A program made the translations under genes and the position numbers. Below the pieces are notes generated by a model. It was given only the letters and a program-made list of their open reading frames with translations, was not told where the DNA came from and did not search any database. 64,000 bases of DNA from Vibrio sp. JC009 (GTDB lineage: Bacteria; Pseudomonadota; Gammaproteobacteria; Enterobacterales; Vibrionaceae). Location of the stretch: contig NZ_CP092106.1 in assembly GCF_029016485.1 (NCBI RefSeq), forward strand, positions 1,116,001 through 1,180,000, given 5' to 3'. Shown one piece after another: positions 7,313 through 16,477 of the stretch. The stretch's first letter is position 1, and every line of letters starts with the position of its first letter.

Positions 7313-8170
7313 CTACTTGTCAATTTTCCGGTTTGCAAGTTTATACTCAGAGATTTTAATATTTGGGATGTCCTGTTTATTTGTAAGAAGTGCCGCCATG
7401 TCTCTTATTACCATTCGTTCGATTGCAAGTCGGTAAGGATATAGCTTATTTGGTAGAACATTATATTTGTAGAAATCCCATTCCCTTATATCTGGATGTC
7501 CAGCATCAAATCGATTCTTAAGATTCTCAGCTTCACCAACGTAAAGTAGTTTAGACTTAGAATCGAGAAGCATGTAAACCACATTTATAGCACCAAGTTC
7601 AGTTTTGTATTCGGCCCGTGGTTTCCAGTTTTGCTTGTGTATCCTTTGAGCGTCTTTTCCAAGAATTTCTGATTCCATGGCTTTCAGTGGAGCAGACTTA
7701 ATTAATCTTGAAAATAAGTTTGGAAAAGTTGGTTTCACCGTAAAATGGGAAGTAAAGATAAAGTGTTTTTGTTCAGAGTTAAACTCAATATCGAGAAACT
7801 CCCAGAAGGAAATTTCGTCCTCAACCTGTCTGTAGTTTTTTTCTGGATTTATTTCTGCTTCAAGCATCCTCATATATGACATGAGATAAGTGTCATTTAA
7901 GGCTTCTGAGAGTGATTTCTCAAATGTGAATCTGAATTTATAGCCACCGGGAGATTTAACTTTTGTAATATGGCCGGAATATTCTTTGCCTTGATAGGAT
8001 ATATCAACAATAGATTGAGGCTCTCTTTTAGATCGCACGCCACCAAACGTATTTGGGATATCCCAAACTTCCCATAACCATTTAGGTATTGGAGTCTCAG
8101 AATCTTTTAGTAGTGTTTTGTCGACCTTTTTTCGCCACAGCGGCATGTCGACATCTGATCTCTCGAGCAT
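7313..8170 (-). CDS. GIY-YIG domain endonuclease-like protein
   Basis: The 285-residue protein has an unrecognised N-terminal region (1-185, containing EVWDIPNTFGGVR) and a C-terminal GIY-YIG fold. The two hallmark strands appear as VVYMLLD (197-203) and LLYVGEAENLKNR (208-220), with R220 and H225 in the helix position and E251 as candidate metal ligand. GIY-YIG nucleases cut DNA by a single-metal mechanism. The N-terminal region may recognise DNA or its modification, which is inference. No strong ribosome-binding site precedes the ATG at 8170, so the start could be the internal ATG at 8146. Confidence 0.7.
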   Translation of the reverse strand: MLERSDVDMPLWRKKVDKTLLKDSETPIPKWLWEVWDIPNTFGGVRSKREPQSIVDISYQGKEYSGHITKVKSPGGYKFRFTFEKSLSEALNDTYLMSYMRMLEAEINPEKNYRQVEDEISFWEFLDIEFNSEQKHFIFTSHFTVKPTFPNLFSRLIKSAPLKAMESEILGKDAQRIHKQNWKPRAEYKTELGAINVVYMLLDSKSKLLYVGEAENLKNRFDAGHPDIREWDFYKYNVLPNKLYPYRLAIERMVIRDMAALLTNKQDIPNIKISEYKLANRKIDK

Positions 8171-8476
8171 TCTATTCTTTGTTACGGTACGTGATTCTTA
8201 TATTAAACAACAACGTTGTTATGGATGCTATTGTTATATATTGAATGTGTGAATAAGTATGGATGTGAGCCCAAATCAGGGTAAGAAAGCTTTGCGATTA
8301 AGTAGCTGCTTTCAGTCAAAAGGGTTACAGTGAGAGGCAAATTGCGAGTAATGCAAAGATAGGCAGGAATTCATATACGCTGGGGATATCAGTTTCTCTT
8401 GTCTGCACTTATATGACTAGTAGACGTGGTTTTTTTCCTCTAATATCGTTTTATCGTCAAATAGATAGATTCGGGT
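8171..8476. other. Divergent intergenic region
   Basis: About 305 AT-rich bases separate the leftward GIY-YIG gene from the rightward methyltransferase-like gene. Promoters for both must lie here, but no box pair is convincing enough to name. No coding potential, terminator or repeat is seen. Confidence 0.4.
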
Positions 8477-10504
8477 ATGACTATGAACCAAGAGCTTTTT
8501 TCTTCTCTTATAAAACAAGTTAACATCGGGAAAAAGTTACCAGACGCTGTTTATTTGCACCGTGATGCTTTAGAAGCTGTGCCTGATAAACTAGCCCAGT
8601 TCATTCCCGCTGTAGCCAAGGCAGTTAGTTTGCCCGATGACAAATGGAATCTTGTAAAACTATTCAAGGGTGAGTTTAGGCTTTCGTTGCTATATTATCC
8701 AGACTTCTACAACGAGTCCTATCCGGCACTAAAACAAAGCCTTAACGTTGATTTGAACAAATTGACTCACAAGGTTACTTCATACGAATACTCAGACAAC
8801 CCACCGATTCTTCATCGCAAAGAGACCATGATCCTCAAAGATAGTCCTCATTATAGTAATTTTGTTGCGATTACTCAGGAGGGCGAAGCGGCCGGTTTAT
8901 ATGAGAATTCTCGCCTGATCGGTTTTAAGCGTTCATGGGAAAACGTAATTCGAAAACATGGATACGATCTGGTTGATGGTAGGTTGTTCAGAAGTTCTAC
9001 TGTTAATGTAACAGTCGAAGAAGTGGGCATAGACAGGCATAGAACTGCAATTGTGCGACATGAATTATCTGCTCCAATGAAGTCTCTTGCAAAGTATGGT
9101 TACTTAGAAGGCTCTCATTCAATCTTTGATTTTGGGTGCGGGCGAGGCGATGATTTAAGGGAACTGGAAGCACATGGGTTAGATGTTTTAGGCTGGGACC
9201 CAAACTATCAGCCGGATAATGAAAAGGTTGCCTCAGATATTGTTAATCTTGGTTTTGTCTTAAACGTAATTGAAGATCAAGATGAGAGGCTAGAGGCCTT
9301 ACTCGGTGCATGGGAGTTAAGCCAGAAGCTTCTAGTTGTATCTGTAATGCTGGCTAATGAGAGCTATATTGCCCAGTTTACGCCATTTAAAGATGGTGTA
9401 ATTACCAGCCGAAACACGTTTCAAAAATACTACGCACAATCAGAAATTAAGGCTTATATAGAACGTACTCTGCAAGAAGATGCAATAGCTGTAGCTCCAG
9501 GAATATTTTTTATATTTAAGGATAAAATAGAAGAGCAGCAGTATCTGCAAGGTAAATACAAACGACACCATCAATGGCAGCAACTGACCTCTCCGGAGCC
9601 TATTGAGGCGAAAGATAAGGCTAAGCTACTGATCACTCAAAATCAGGAATTGTTTAATGGATTTTGGAACGTTTGCTTAGAGCTTGGGAGAGTTCCTGCT
9701 AACGACGAATTTGATGACTCAGAGCAAATGCGAGCACTAGTGGGTTCGCACAAAAAAGTTTTTAGCCTCCTTCAAGAACTATATGATACTCAAGAGTTTG
9801 CTAACGCAGAAAAAAGCCGAAAGGAAGATTTATTGCTTTATTTTGCAATGGGTTTATTTGAGAAGCGCAAACCTTATGTTCATCAACCTGAGTCTTTAAA
9901 GCGTGATATCAAAGCGTTATTTGGTGATTATAAAAACGTTATTAACCTTGCAACTGAATTGTTATTTGCAATTGCGGACAAGGAGGAGATACATAATCAG
10001 TGTGAAAAGGCGCATTCATTATTACCGGCTAGTATCCTCAATGCTGGTCACTCGTTAATCTTCCACAAGGACTATATTGATGAGCTTCCCCTTTTGCTTA
10101 GAACCTATGTAGGTGCGGGATTGCAGATGTATGGTGACTTAAGTGATGACATTGACTTAATAAAGATTCATACAACATCAGGAAAGTTAACTCTTACATC
10201 TTATGATGATTTTGAGCATTCAATTCCTTTCCTAGTTGAAAGAGTGAAAATAAAGATGGCGGATCAGGATATTGACTTTTTTGACTATATTGATGAGAAA
10301 AGGCGACCACCACTGCTTAACAAGCACTTATTTATGGCGGAGGGTCATCAAGACTTCAATAAGCAGCAAAGCTTTGATAAACGAATAGCCAAGCTACTTG
10401 ATGTCTCAGACAAAAAAGAAGTAATTATTCATCGAAATGAATGGGAAGAAAGCCTTTTAGTGCGCAATAAGCAGGTAAAAGGCTTTAGAATTCTTACTCG
10501 CTGA
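8477..10504 (+). CDS. DNA phosphorothioation-associated putative methyltransferase
   Basis: This 675-residue protein matches the Dnd-associated putative methyltransferase family. A SAM-binding motif I is at about 216-226 (FDFGCGRGDD), followed by a motif II acidic residue in VLGWDP. The N-terminal region contains HRKETMILKDSPHYSNF, and the long C-terminal half has no recognised catalytic motif. Members are found beside phosphorothioation clusters, but their role is unsettled; base methylation competing with or complementing sulfur modification is a reasonable hypothesis. Its 3' end overlaps that of the convergent sspA gene by 11 bases, so the two transcripts collide. A second ATG at 8483 could be the true start. 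Confidence 0.78.
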   Translation: MTMNQELFSSLIKQVNIGKKLPDAVYLHRDALEAVPDKLAQFIPAVAKAVSLPDDKWNLVKLFKGEFRLSLLYYPDFYNESYPALKQSLNVDLNKLTHKVTSYEYSDNPPILHRKETMILKDSPHYSNFVAITQEGEAAGLYENSRLIGFKRSWENVIRKHGYDLVDGRLFRSSTVNVTVEEVGIDRHRTAIVRHELSAPMKSLAKYGYLEGSHSIFDFGCGRGDDLRELEAHGLDVLGWDPNYQPDNEKVASDIVNLGFVLNVIEDQDERLEALLGAWELSQKLLVVSVMLANESYIAQFTPFKDGVITSRNTFQKYYAQSEIKAYIERTLQEDAIAVAPGIFFIFKDKIEEQQYLQGKYKRHHQWQQLTSPEPIEAKDKAKLLITQNQELFNGFWNVCLELGRVPANDEFDDSEQMRALVGSHKKVFSLLQELYDTQEFANAEKSRKEDLLLYFAMGLFEKRKPYVHQPESLKRDIKALFGDYKNVINLATELLFAIADKEEIHNQCEKAHSLLPASILNAGHSLIFHKDYIDELPLLLRTYVGAGLQMYGDLSDDIDLIKIHTTSGKLTLTSYDDFEHSIPFLVERVKIKMADQDIDFFDYIDEKRRPPLLNKHLFMAEGHQDFNKQQSFDKRIAKLLDVSDKKEVIIHRNEWEESLLVRNKQVKGFRILTR

Positions 10505-11546
10505 TATGATAAGGAGGGAGGCTAATTCGATATGAACGCCTTGCCTCTTCTTCATTTAGACCAATCGCAGATAAGACGTGTGAAGCGACATTACTCATTG
10601 CGTTGCAAGCAGAGCCCTGAGAAATTAACCAGCCAGTAGAGGACTGGAAGTTTAAAGCTTCTTCTTCACTACTAAATGTAATATTCCAAATAGAAGGGAC
10701 TACATTTTCCCCACCATTACGCTGATATGAATATTCAGAAAGTACTTTTTTAAATTCTGAAATGACACTTGGCTCATTCTGTGGAAAGTGCTTTACCGCA
10801 GACGCTAAGCCAATAATCAATGGGGTAGGGGAGGTACCACCACGAAGTCCCATTTCTTGGCCTCCTCCATGGATCAGAGGAACAATCCCTGAGTTTTTGC
10901 CATCTCTGATATAAAGAGCTCCAATTCCCTTAGGACCAAATATTTTGTGTCCAGACAGAGATAGCATATCGATATCTGAGTCCTCTACATCAATATCTAG
11001 CTTACAGAATGATTGAGCTGCATCGGTATGAAATGGAATTTCTGCATCAAAAGCAATAGAGCCATATTCTTGAATAGGTTGTATGGTTCCTAACTCATTA
11101 TTTACATGATGGATAGAGATCAGAATAGTGTCGTCTCGAAGAGCTTGCTGAACTGACTCTGGAGAGATAACTCCATTGTTGTCCGGTTCTAAATAGGTGA
11201 CATCAAAACCAATTGATTCTAAAAAGCTGCATGTATTGAGAACACATTTGTGCTCAATACTCGATGTAATGATATGTCCTTTAGTATCTAGATGCTTAAA
11301 GGCTATGCCTTTAATTGCAAGGTTGTTTGCCTCGCTTGCACCACTTGTAAAGATGATTTCTGCTGGCATTGCACCAATTTTTTCTGCTATTACTTCTCGA
11401 GCTTTCTTTATCTCGTAAGAAGCTTTCTCCCCTAAATTATGAGAAGCAGAAGGGTTTGCAAAATTATTCTGAAACCAGGGTTTCATATCTTCAAGGACTG
11501 CATCAGCAATTGGTGTAGAAGCAGCGTAGTCGTAATACTCAGTCAT
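10494..11546 (-). CDS. sspA: Cysteine desulfurase SspA/DndA
   Basis: This 350-residue PLP enzyme removes sulfur from cysteine and supplies it for DNA phosphorothioation. Visible features are FTSGASEANNLAIKG (66-80), the H99 stacking position in SIEHK, HTDAAQ (173-178), the Schiff-base lysine K201 in SLSGHKIFGPKG, and the catalytic cysteine C314 in QGSACNAMS. It is somewhat shorter than housekeeping IscS, like other Dnd/Ssp desulfurases. It is the last gene of the leftward operon and starts inside the preceding gene (8-base overlap). In other Ssp clusters sspA lies beside sspBCD; here it sits at the far end of the effector operon. Confidence 0.88.
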   Translation of the reverse strand: MTEYYDYAASTPIADAVLEDMKPWFQNNFANPSASHNLGEKASYEIKKAREVIAEKIGAMPAEIIFTSGASEANNLAIKGIAFKHLDTKGHIITSSIEHKCVLNTCSFLESIGFDVTYLEPDNNGVISPESVQQALRDDTILISIHHVNNELGTIQPIQEYGSIAFDAEIPFHTDAAQSFCKLDIDVEDSDIDMLSLSGHKIFGPKGIGALYIRDGKNSGIVPLIHGGGQEMGLRGGTSPTPLIIGLASAVKHFPQNEPSVISEFKKVLSEYSYQRNGGENVVPSIWNITFSSEEEALNFQSSTGWLISQGSACNAMSNVASHVLSAIGLNEEEARRSYRISLPPYHISE

Positions 11547-12000
11547 TTTCAGCTTCGATTAAATACTCTAAAGTTTGATTAAATAAGATGTCAGAATTTA
11601 AGTGTTGTCCAACATTGTTTAGCACCCACTTATTTATATGCTCTAGCCCTCCATTACAATACCCTTCAAAAATGGAGATCGCTTCTCTAAGGTTTTCATC
11701 TTTCAAAACATCTAATGTTGGTTTTTTATATAGTGCCATTAAATAAATATATGCATCATGGTTGGTGCTGGCATACGTCTCTAAGAGAATAGAAATGGTA
11801 TTAGTCTTACTTTCTAGTGGTTTGAAAAGTTTCATCTGAAATCCAACTAAGGCTGCAAATACCATAAAGTCTTTGATGGTTCCAAACACCATACTTTCAT
11901 TCGTTCTTGAGTTTTTAGTAGAGCAATAACGATCTACCAAAGACTCATAGTCTGTGCTTCGGCTTACAGAAATTTTGCGCCAGTCGATTTGATTATCCAT
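11539..12000 (-). CDS. Small Dnd/Ssp-associated protein
   Basis: The 153-residue product resembles the family called Dnd system-associated protein 4, with MVFGTIKDFMVFAALVGFQ in its middle and an amphipathic helical C-terminal half. No catalytic motif is seen. The family is known only from its place in phosphorothioation clusters, and its function is not established. It overlaps the SMC ATPase gene by 8 bases upstream and sspA by 8 bases downstream, so it is translated as part of the same operon. Confidence 0.65.
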   Translation of the reverse strand: MDNQIDWRKISVSRSTDYESLVDRYCSTKNSRTNESMVFGTIKDFMVFAALVGFQMKLFKPLESKTNTISILLETYASTNHDAYIYLMALYKKPTLDVLKDENLREAISIFEGYCNGGLEHINKWVLNNVGQHLNSDILFNQTLEYLIEAEND

Positions 12001-14041
12001 TTACTGCAACCTCCTCTATGGTTACTTTATCAAATTCACTACCGAACCTGACCACATCATATTGCTTTCCTTGAACTACTAGTGATGTCGGATATTGCCC
12101 TTTAAACTCACTTTCAGAAAGAACGGTGTGTTGAACCAAGTTATATTCTTTCCCTATTTTGTCTCGGATTCCTTTATCAGTATGACTTTCAGTCCATTGT
12201 GCTTGGGAGAACATAAATATTGACTGGTCAACAGAATCAGCAATGAATCGGACTAACTCTCTGCCATTGTCAGGACCAATAAACGCTAGTATAGAATCCG
12301 CAATAAATGGGGCGACGGTTCCGGGAGTTAGTAAGTTTCGGTTATCATTAATCCGATCTTTTGAAAATTGGATTAATGCAATAATGAAGGAAATAGAAAG
12401 CATTGCCTGATAGCCATTACCGGCAGCAACCTTTTTGCTGTTTCTGTCAACAATAGCCCAAGTATAGCTCCCTACTTTACTATCTTTTTGTACTGTATAG
12501 CCGTTAAATGCAACTTGGCTGAAGAAGTTTTGCATTTTTTTCAGCAAAATAGCATCCACATCTTTTTTAGACTTTTCTATTTCATTGTTATAAAGCTTTA
12601 GAATTTCATCGGTAGCGTGAATCAGCTTATTAACTCTTTCAGCTTGCGGTGCATTTGATGAAAGCTTAGATATTCTTCTTTCACACTCATCAATATCTAT
12701 TTTTGCTCTATTAATTTTTTGTTCTAGAGCTGGTATGTTCTTATGTAATTGGTCGCGCCTGCTTTTAGCATTAGCTTTAGCATTTTCTATGTTTTTGATG
12801 TCGGCAATATCAGAATTTTTTATTGTAAGCGTCAATTCATTGATTTGACGAGTTATATTCGCTATTTGATCTTGACAATCATCTAGTTGGCTAAGAAGAT
12901 CGCCCATTGAAAACTTAGGATTTTCCCAACCTCTAAGCTGAGTCAATAAATCCGTAGCTTTTGCCCATCTTTGTTTAAGCTTAGGATCTACAGCGAATTT
13001 TGATAATTCTTTTAGTAGGTTAGCGGCATCGCTGTTTTCAGTTACATCTCTTCCACAAATACATTCTGCGTTGTTAATAATTGCATCAATCAATTTTTTA
13101 TCAACTGAGTATCGTTGTTTTTGATTTAATTCATCAATATCGATACTAGATAAGTCAATTTGACTCAATGACTTGCTAAATGCAGATTTTACCCACTTAG
13201 AAATGTTTTTAGATTTTTTGGATAGACTGTCGTTATATTGTTTATGGAGTAAAGAAAGTATACTTTGCTTCTCACTCCTCAATTTTAATTGATGCTCAAT
13301 AGAGGCTGTGTTAAGTGTTGCTAGTTTAGCAATCTGTTCTTCAAAAATCTTATCTACTTCAATTAGTTCAAGATTTAGCTTTGACAATTCAGCCTTGTCT
13401 TTGTCAAGGCGGGACTCCAAAGTTTCCTTATCAGAGATAGCTTTTGATAGTTCATTGCTTGTGTCAAATTGTTTTAAGTCACGTTGATAACCATTTTTTA
13501 TACTTCTTAAATGGTTTGTCGTTTTTTCTGCAATCGTCAGGCCAAGTACCTTGCTAATAGCTTCATTAATATGAGAGAAACTGTTCTGACTGTTTAAAGT
13601 GCCAGTTCCTTCTCCTTGATAGAAGAAATATTGCGACATTTCTGTTGGTAAGAATGTCGCTATTAGCTCGTTTGCATTAGGCTGTTCGACATAACAACCA
13701 TTTCTGATTTCATAGAGTTTAAGTACAGAAGCAGTGTTTGAGCGTGACTTAGTCCTTCTAACTTCATATAGTTTATTGTTATATAGAAGCTCAATGAATA
13801 CGCTAAAAGAGATTTGACCTTCGGCTAATGCATGTTTGTTTAATAAATTGTTAGCCTCCAATAAGTTCTCGGTCGTTTCTTCATACAAACACCAACGAAG
13901 TGCATTTAGTAAAGCCGTTTTACCACCATTGTTTTCACCGTGAATTAGTGTAACGCATTTTTCTAAATCTGTAGAAAACTCAATTTCCTGAGTACCATAA
14001 AACTGGCGAAAATTTTTAATTTTAATTCTTAGCAGTTTCAT
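11993..14041 (-). CDS. DndD-like SMC-family ATPase of the Ssp effector operon
   Basis: The 682-residue protein is an SMC/Rad50-type ATPase related to DndD. It has a Walker A at 35-42 (GENNGGKT), a long coiled coil interrupted around residue 320 by a cysteine pair (ECICGRDV) where a hook would be, and a C-terminal ATPase half containing the QAMLSISFIIAL signature region. In phosphorothioation clusters such proteins belong either to the modification complex or, in SspFGH-type sets, to the restriction side. Given that sspBCD is complete elsewhere, I place this in the effector set (candidate SspH), which is inference from gene order. It overlaps its neighbours on both sides. Confidence 0.78.
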   Translation of the reverse strand: MKLLRIKIKNFRQFYGTQEIEFSTDLEKCVTLIHGENNGGKTALLNALRWCLYEETTENLLEANNLLNKHALAEGQISFSVFIELLYNNKLYEVRRTKSRSNTASVLKLYEIRNGCYVEQPNANELIATFLPTEMSQYFFYQGEGTGTLNSQNSFSHINEAISKVLGLTIAEKTTNHLRSIKNGYQRDLKQFDTSNELSKAISDKETLESRLDKDKAELSKLNLELIEVDKIFEEQIAKLATLNTASIEHQLKLRSEKQSILSLLHKQYNDSLSKKSKNISKWVKSAFSKSLSQIDLSSIDIDELNQKQRYSVDKKLIDAIINNAECICGRDVTENSDAANLLKELSKFAVDPKLKQRWAKATDLLTQLRGWENPKFSMGDLLSQLDDCQDQIANITRQINELTLTIKNSDIADIKNIENAKANAKSRRDQLHKNIPALEQKINRAKIDIDECERRISKLSSNAPQAERVNKLIHATDEILKLYNNEIEKSKKDVDAILLKKMQNFFSQVAFNGYTVQKDSKVGSYTWAIVDRNSKKVAAGNGYQAMLSISFIIALIQFSKDRINDNRNLLTPGTVAPFIADSILAFIGPDNGRELVRFIADSVDQSIFMFSQAQWTESHTDKGIRDKIGKEYNLVQHTVLSESEFKGQYPTSLVVQGKQYDVVRFGSEFDKVTIEEVAVNG

Positions 14042-14252
14042 TATTTATTTCTTCCATATATGACTCAATAATTTCTCGAATTTTCTGTAAATGTCGGTTT
14101 TGAGCAATATCGCCATAGTGGAGATCTTTCTCAAACTGCATAATTTGCAAAGCAGCGGCATGAACAGAAGACTTGTCTGAAAAGCTGTGGTGAGCATCTG
14201 CTGTCTCTTTGTCAGCGGCTTCCAACATGGCTTTTATTTTTGCTAAATCCAT
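14022..14252 (-). CDS. Small helical protein of the Ssp effector operon
   Basis: This 76-residue protein lies between the helicase and SMC genes, and its reading frame overlaps both neighbours (TGATG at the helicase stop and 20 bases into the SMC gene). It is predicted to be mostly helical and charged (MDLAKIKAMLEAADKETAD near the start, IREIIESYMEEINNE near the end). It has no known motif. The position suits SspG of the SspFGH effector set, but I cannot verify that by sequence. A GTG at 14255 is an alternative start. Confidence 0.65.
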   Translation of the reverse strand: MDLAKIKAMLEAADKETADAHHSFSDKSSVHAAALQIMQFEKDLHYGDIAQNRHLQKIREIIESYMEEINNETAKN

Positions 14253-16477
14253 CACATAATTCCTAGCTCAATAATTCTTTTTTCAACAGCATTAGTGTTT
14301 GAAGCTGTAAATTTAAAATCTTCGATTCTTTGAAGTTCAGCATTTTTTAAGTTCTGACTGAATCGGTTTACAACACCTTTTTGGGGTAAAACAACAAAAT
14401 CGACTATAAGCGCGGATTCTTTTCCTATCGCTTTTCTTAGAACTCTTCCGCGCCTTTGTACGTATTGTCGAGGATTTCGAGTACTTGCTAAAATGAATGC
14501 AGACTTACATACAGGAACGTCAATACCCTCATCAAGTACTTTCATAGCGACTAAGGCATCGATATTTTCATCTTTGAAATCAGCCATTATCCTTTTGCGT
14601 TCGGAGTTGCTCTCATCTGAAGTGAACTTCGCAACTCGGATACCATATTCGTGTAATCTATTAGTTACATTAAATACATACTTTTTCTCTTCATCTAAAG
14701 CCTTTCCTTCTCCTACATAAATCAAAGAGTGTGTTAGTTGTAGGTTTTTGTGATTACTTAAGTATGCAATAAGAGCAGGTAGTTTTCCCTGACAAGTAGC
14801 TAAGAGACGTGAACGTAATCCGCATATATTTGTTAGGTTCTGCCTTTCTTCACTGCTAAGTTGGCTGCTGCGACTTTTTAAGATCATTCGTTGAATACGT
14901 TCCGAGTATTCTTCGTAGATGTTTTGTTCCTCTTCTGTCAAATAAACGGGAACTAAATCATAAGTGTAGGGAGATAGTACCTCATCGTTGATTGCGTCCG
15001 AAAGTGTATATTCACTAATTATTCCTCCAAAATAGGCAATAAGATTCTCTTTAGCGGTGTCTGGAAATGGATTTCCTTCTATCTCATCATCTTCCATTCG
15101 AAAAGGGGTTGCAGATAATCCAATGCGATATTTACATTTTGGAATGTTTTCGAAGAGGTTTTGGCCTCCTAGGTGATGGCATTCGTCTCCGATAAGTAAC
15201 ATTTTATCGAGGGGAATCTTTGATATTCTATTTTGGAAATTTTCACTAACCAGCGTTCGGTTAACAACAACAACACAAACAAAATCTAGTCCTCCTGATT
15301 TAAAGCGTAAGATTTTTTTATCTAAAGTTTTGATCCATTTATCGGAACTTTCGTAGCAAGGAACAGCAACTATGTTGAATGGTTCCAACTCTTGGAGCCA
15401 TTGATTTGCTAATTCTATATAAGGAACTGTAACAACGACAAAGGTTTGTTTGTCTAATCTAGCGCGGGATTCATATAGATCTACCATCGCACTAATAGAT
15501 GTAAACGTTTTACCAGCACCTGTAGCGAGCTTAAATAAACCTTTATAATCAGCATTTATCCAGCTTTGTATTGCACTTTTTTGATGTGGGAAAAGTTTGA
15601 AAGGTTTGTTTTTGATTACTAGAGGTTTTGAGGGTACTTTGTTTTCAGGTTCGAAATGAATAACTTTATGGTCGGCCTTTGCAAAACTGTACTTAAAGAA
15701 GATGTCTGAACTCTGGGCAGAGTTCGACTCTGCTAGCTCATATGAATCATTTTTGTTAGGGCTTGGGTATATAGATTCCCCTAAAATGTCTCGGTATAGT
15801 TTTTCTTTATCCACACTAGTCTGGATTTTTTGATAGGTCCTAGAACTTAGTGATACGACTTTTGTCCGTTTCTTTGTGTTTAGCCAGAGGCTATTAAAGT
15901 AATCGATTTCACTTTGACCGTACTCGTCAAAAGAGCTTTTCCAGCTAAAAAATGCACTGATTTCTTCTGAATTGTACTTAGATAAGCCAGCCAGTGTTTC
16001 ATTTGCAGAACCGCTAAATACAACGGTTTGAGCATCGCCATAGAAGATGCCAATTTTCTTATGGAACATGCCTCTGTGTGTGAACGCAAATTTAATTTCA
16101 AGTTGTTTATTTGCAATTAAATATGTAAGAATTTTTAAATTCTTATCGTGAGTTTCTAGCAATAAATCGGTTAATTTTTTTGAACACTCAGCTTCTTTAT
16201 TTTTTGTACCATTGAGTACGGCTTCATACTCATCATCAGTTAGCGGATCACCGATGATGAGTCTTATTTTTCCCTTAGATTGAACAAATTTTTCTAACCC
16301 TGCTGCTGCTGAGGCTAATACTTCAGAAGAAAAATATCCTACAGCTCTATCATATTGTTTAGCATAGCTAAGCAAGGGGACATGAAAGCTATGGAGAATA
16401 TCATCTTCATCGGAGTCATATTTGGCTTTGAGGACAAGGTCAGAAAACTGCATACTTTTCCTATCTAAGCTAGCCAT
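14252..16477 (-). CDS. Phospholipase D-helicase restriction protein of the phosphorothioation system
   Basis: The 741-residue protein has an N-terminal phospholipase D-like half site (HKKIGIFYGD followed by VFSGSANET, about 140-160) and an SF2 helicase core: Walker A LATGAGKT at about 316-323, DECHH as motif II, SATPFR as motif III, and YVQRRGRVLR as motif VI. This layout matches the family called DNA phosphorothioation system restriction enzyme. PLD-type helicases cut or unwind unmodified DNA. It is a candidate for SspF. Its start lies 13 bases inside sspE, so it is translationally coupled to that gene. Confidence 0.82.
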   Translation of the reverse strand: MASLDRKSMQFSDLVLKAKYDSDEDDILHSFHVPLLSYAKQYDRAVGYFSSEVLASAAAGLEKFVQSKGKIRLIIGDPLTDDEYEAVLNGTKNKEAECSKKLTDLLLETHDKNLKILTYLIANKQLEIKFAFTHRGMFHKKIGIFYGDAQTVVFSGSANETLAGLSKYNSEEISAFFSWKSSFDEYGQSEIDYFNSLWLNTKKRTKVVSLSSRTYQKIQTSVDKEKLYRDILGESIYPSPNKNDSYELAESNSAQSSDIFFKYSFAKADHKVIHFEPENKVPSKPLVIKNKPFKLFPHQKSAIQSWINADYKGLFKLATGAGKTFTSISAMVDLYESRARLDKQTFVVVTVPYIELANQWLQELEPFNIVAVPCYESSDKWIKTLDKKILRFKSGGLDFVCVVVVNRTLVSENFQNRISKIPLDKMLLIGDECHHLGGQNLFENIPKCKYRIGLSATPFRMEDDEIEGNPFPDTAKENLIAYFGGIISEYTLSDAINDEVLSPYTYDLVPVYLTEEEQNIYEEYSERIQRMILKSRSSQLSSEERQNLTNICGLRSRLLATCQGKLPALIAYLSNHKNLQLTHSLIYVGEGKALDEEKKYVFNVTNRLHEYGIRVAKFTSDESNSERKRIMADFKDENIDALVAMKVLDEGIDVPVCKSAFILASTRNPRQYVQRRGRVLRKAIGKESALIVDFVVLPQKGVVNRFSQNLKNAELQRIEDFKFTASNTNAVEKRIIELGIM

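Noticed and set aside
7184..7444. Plus-strand frame between the HEPN and GIY-YIG genes
   Set aside because: Mostly antisense to the GIY-YIG gene end; no start signal or family match.
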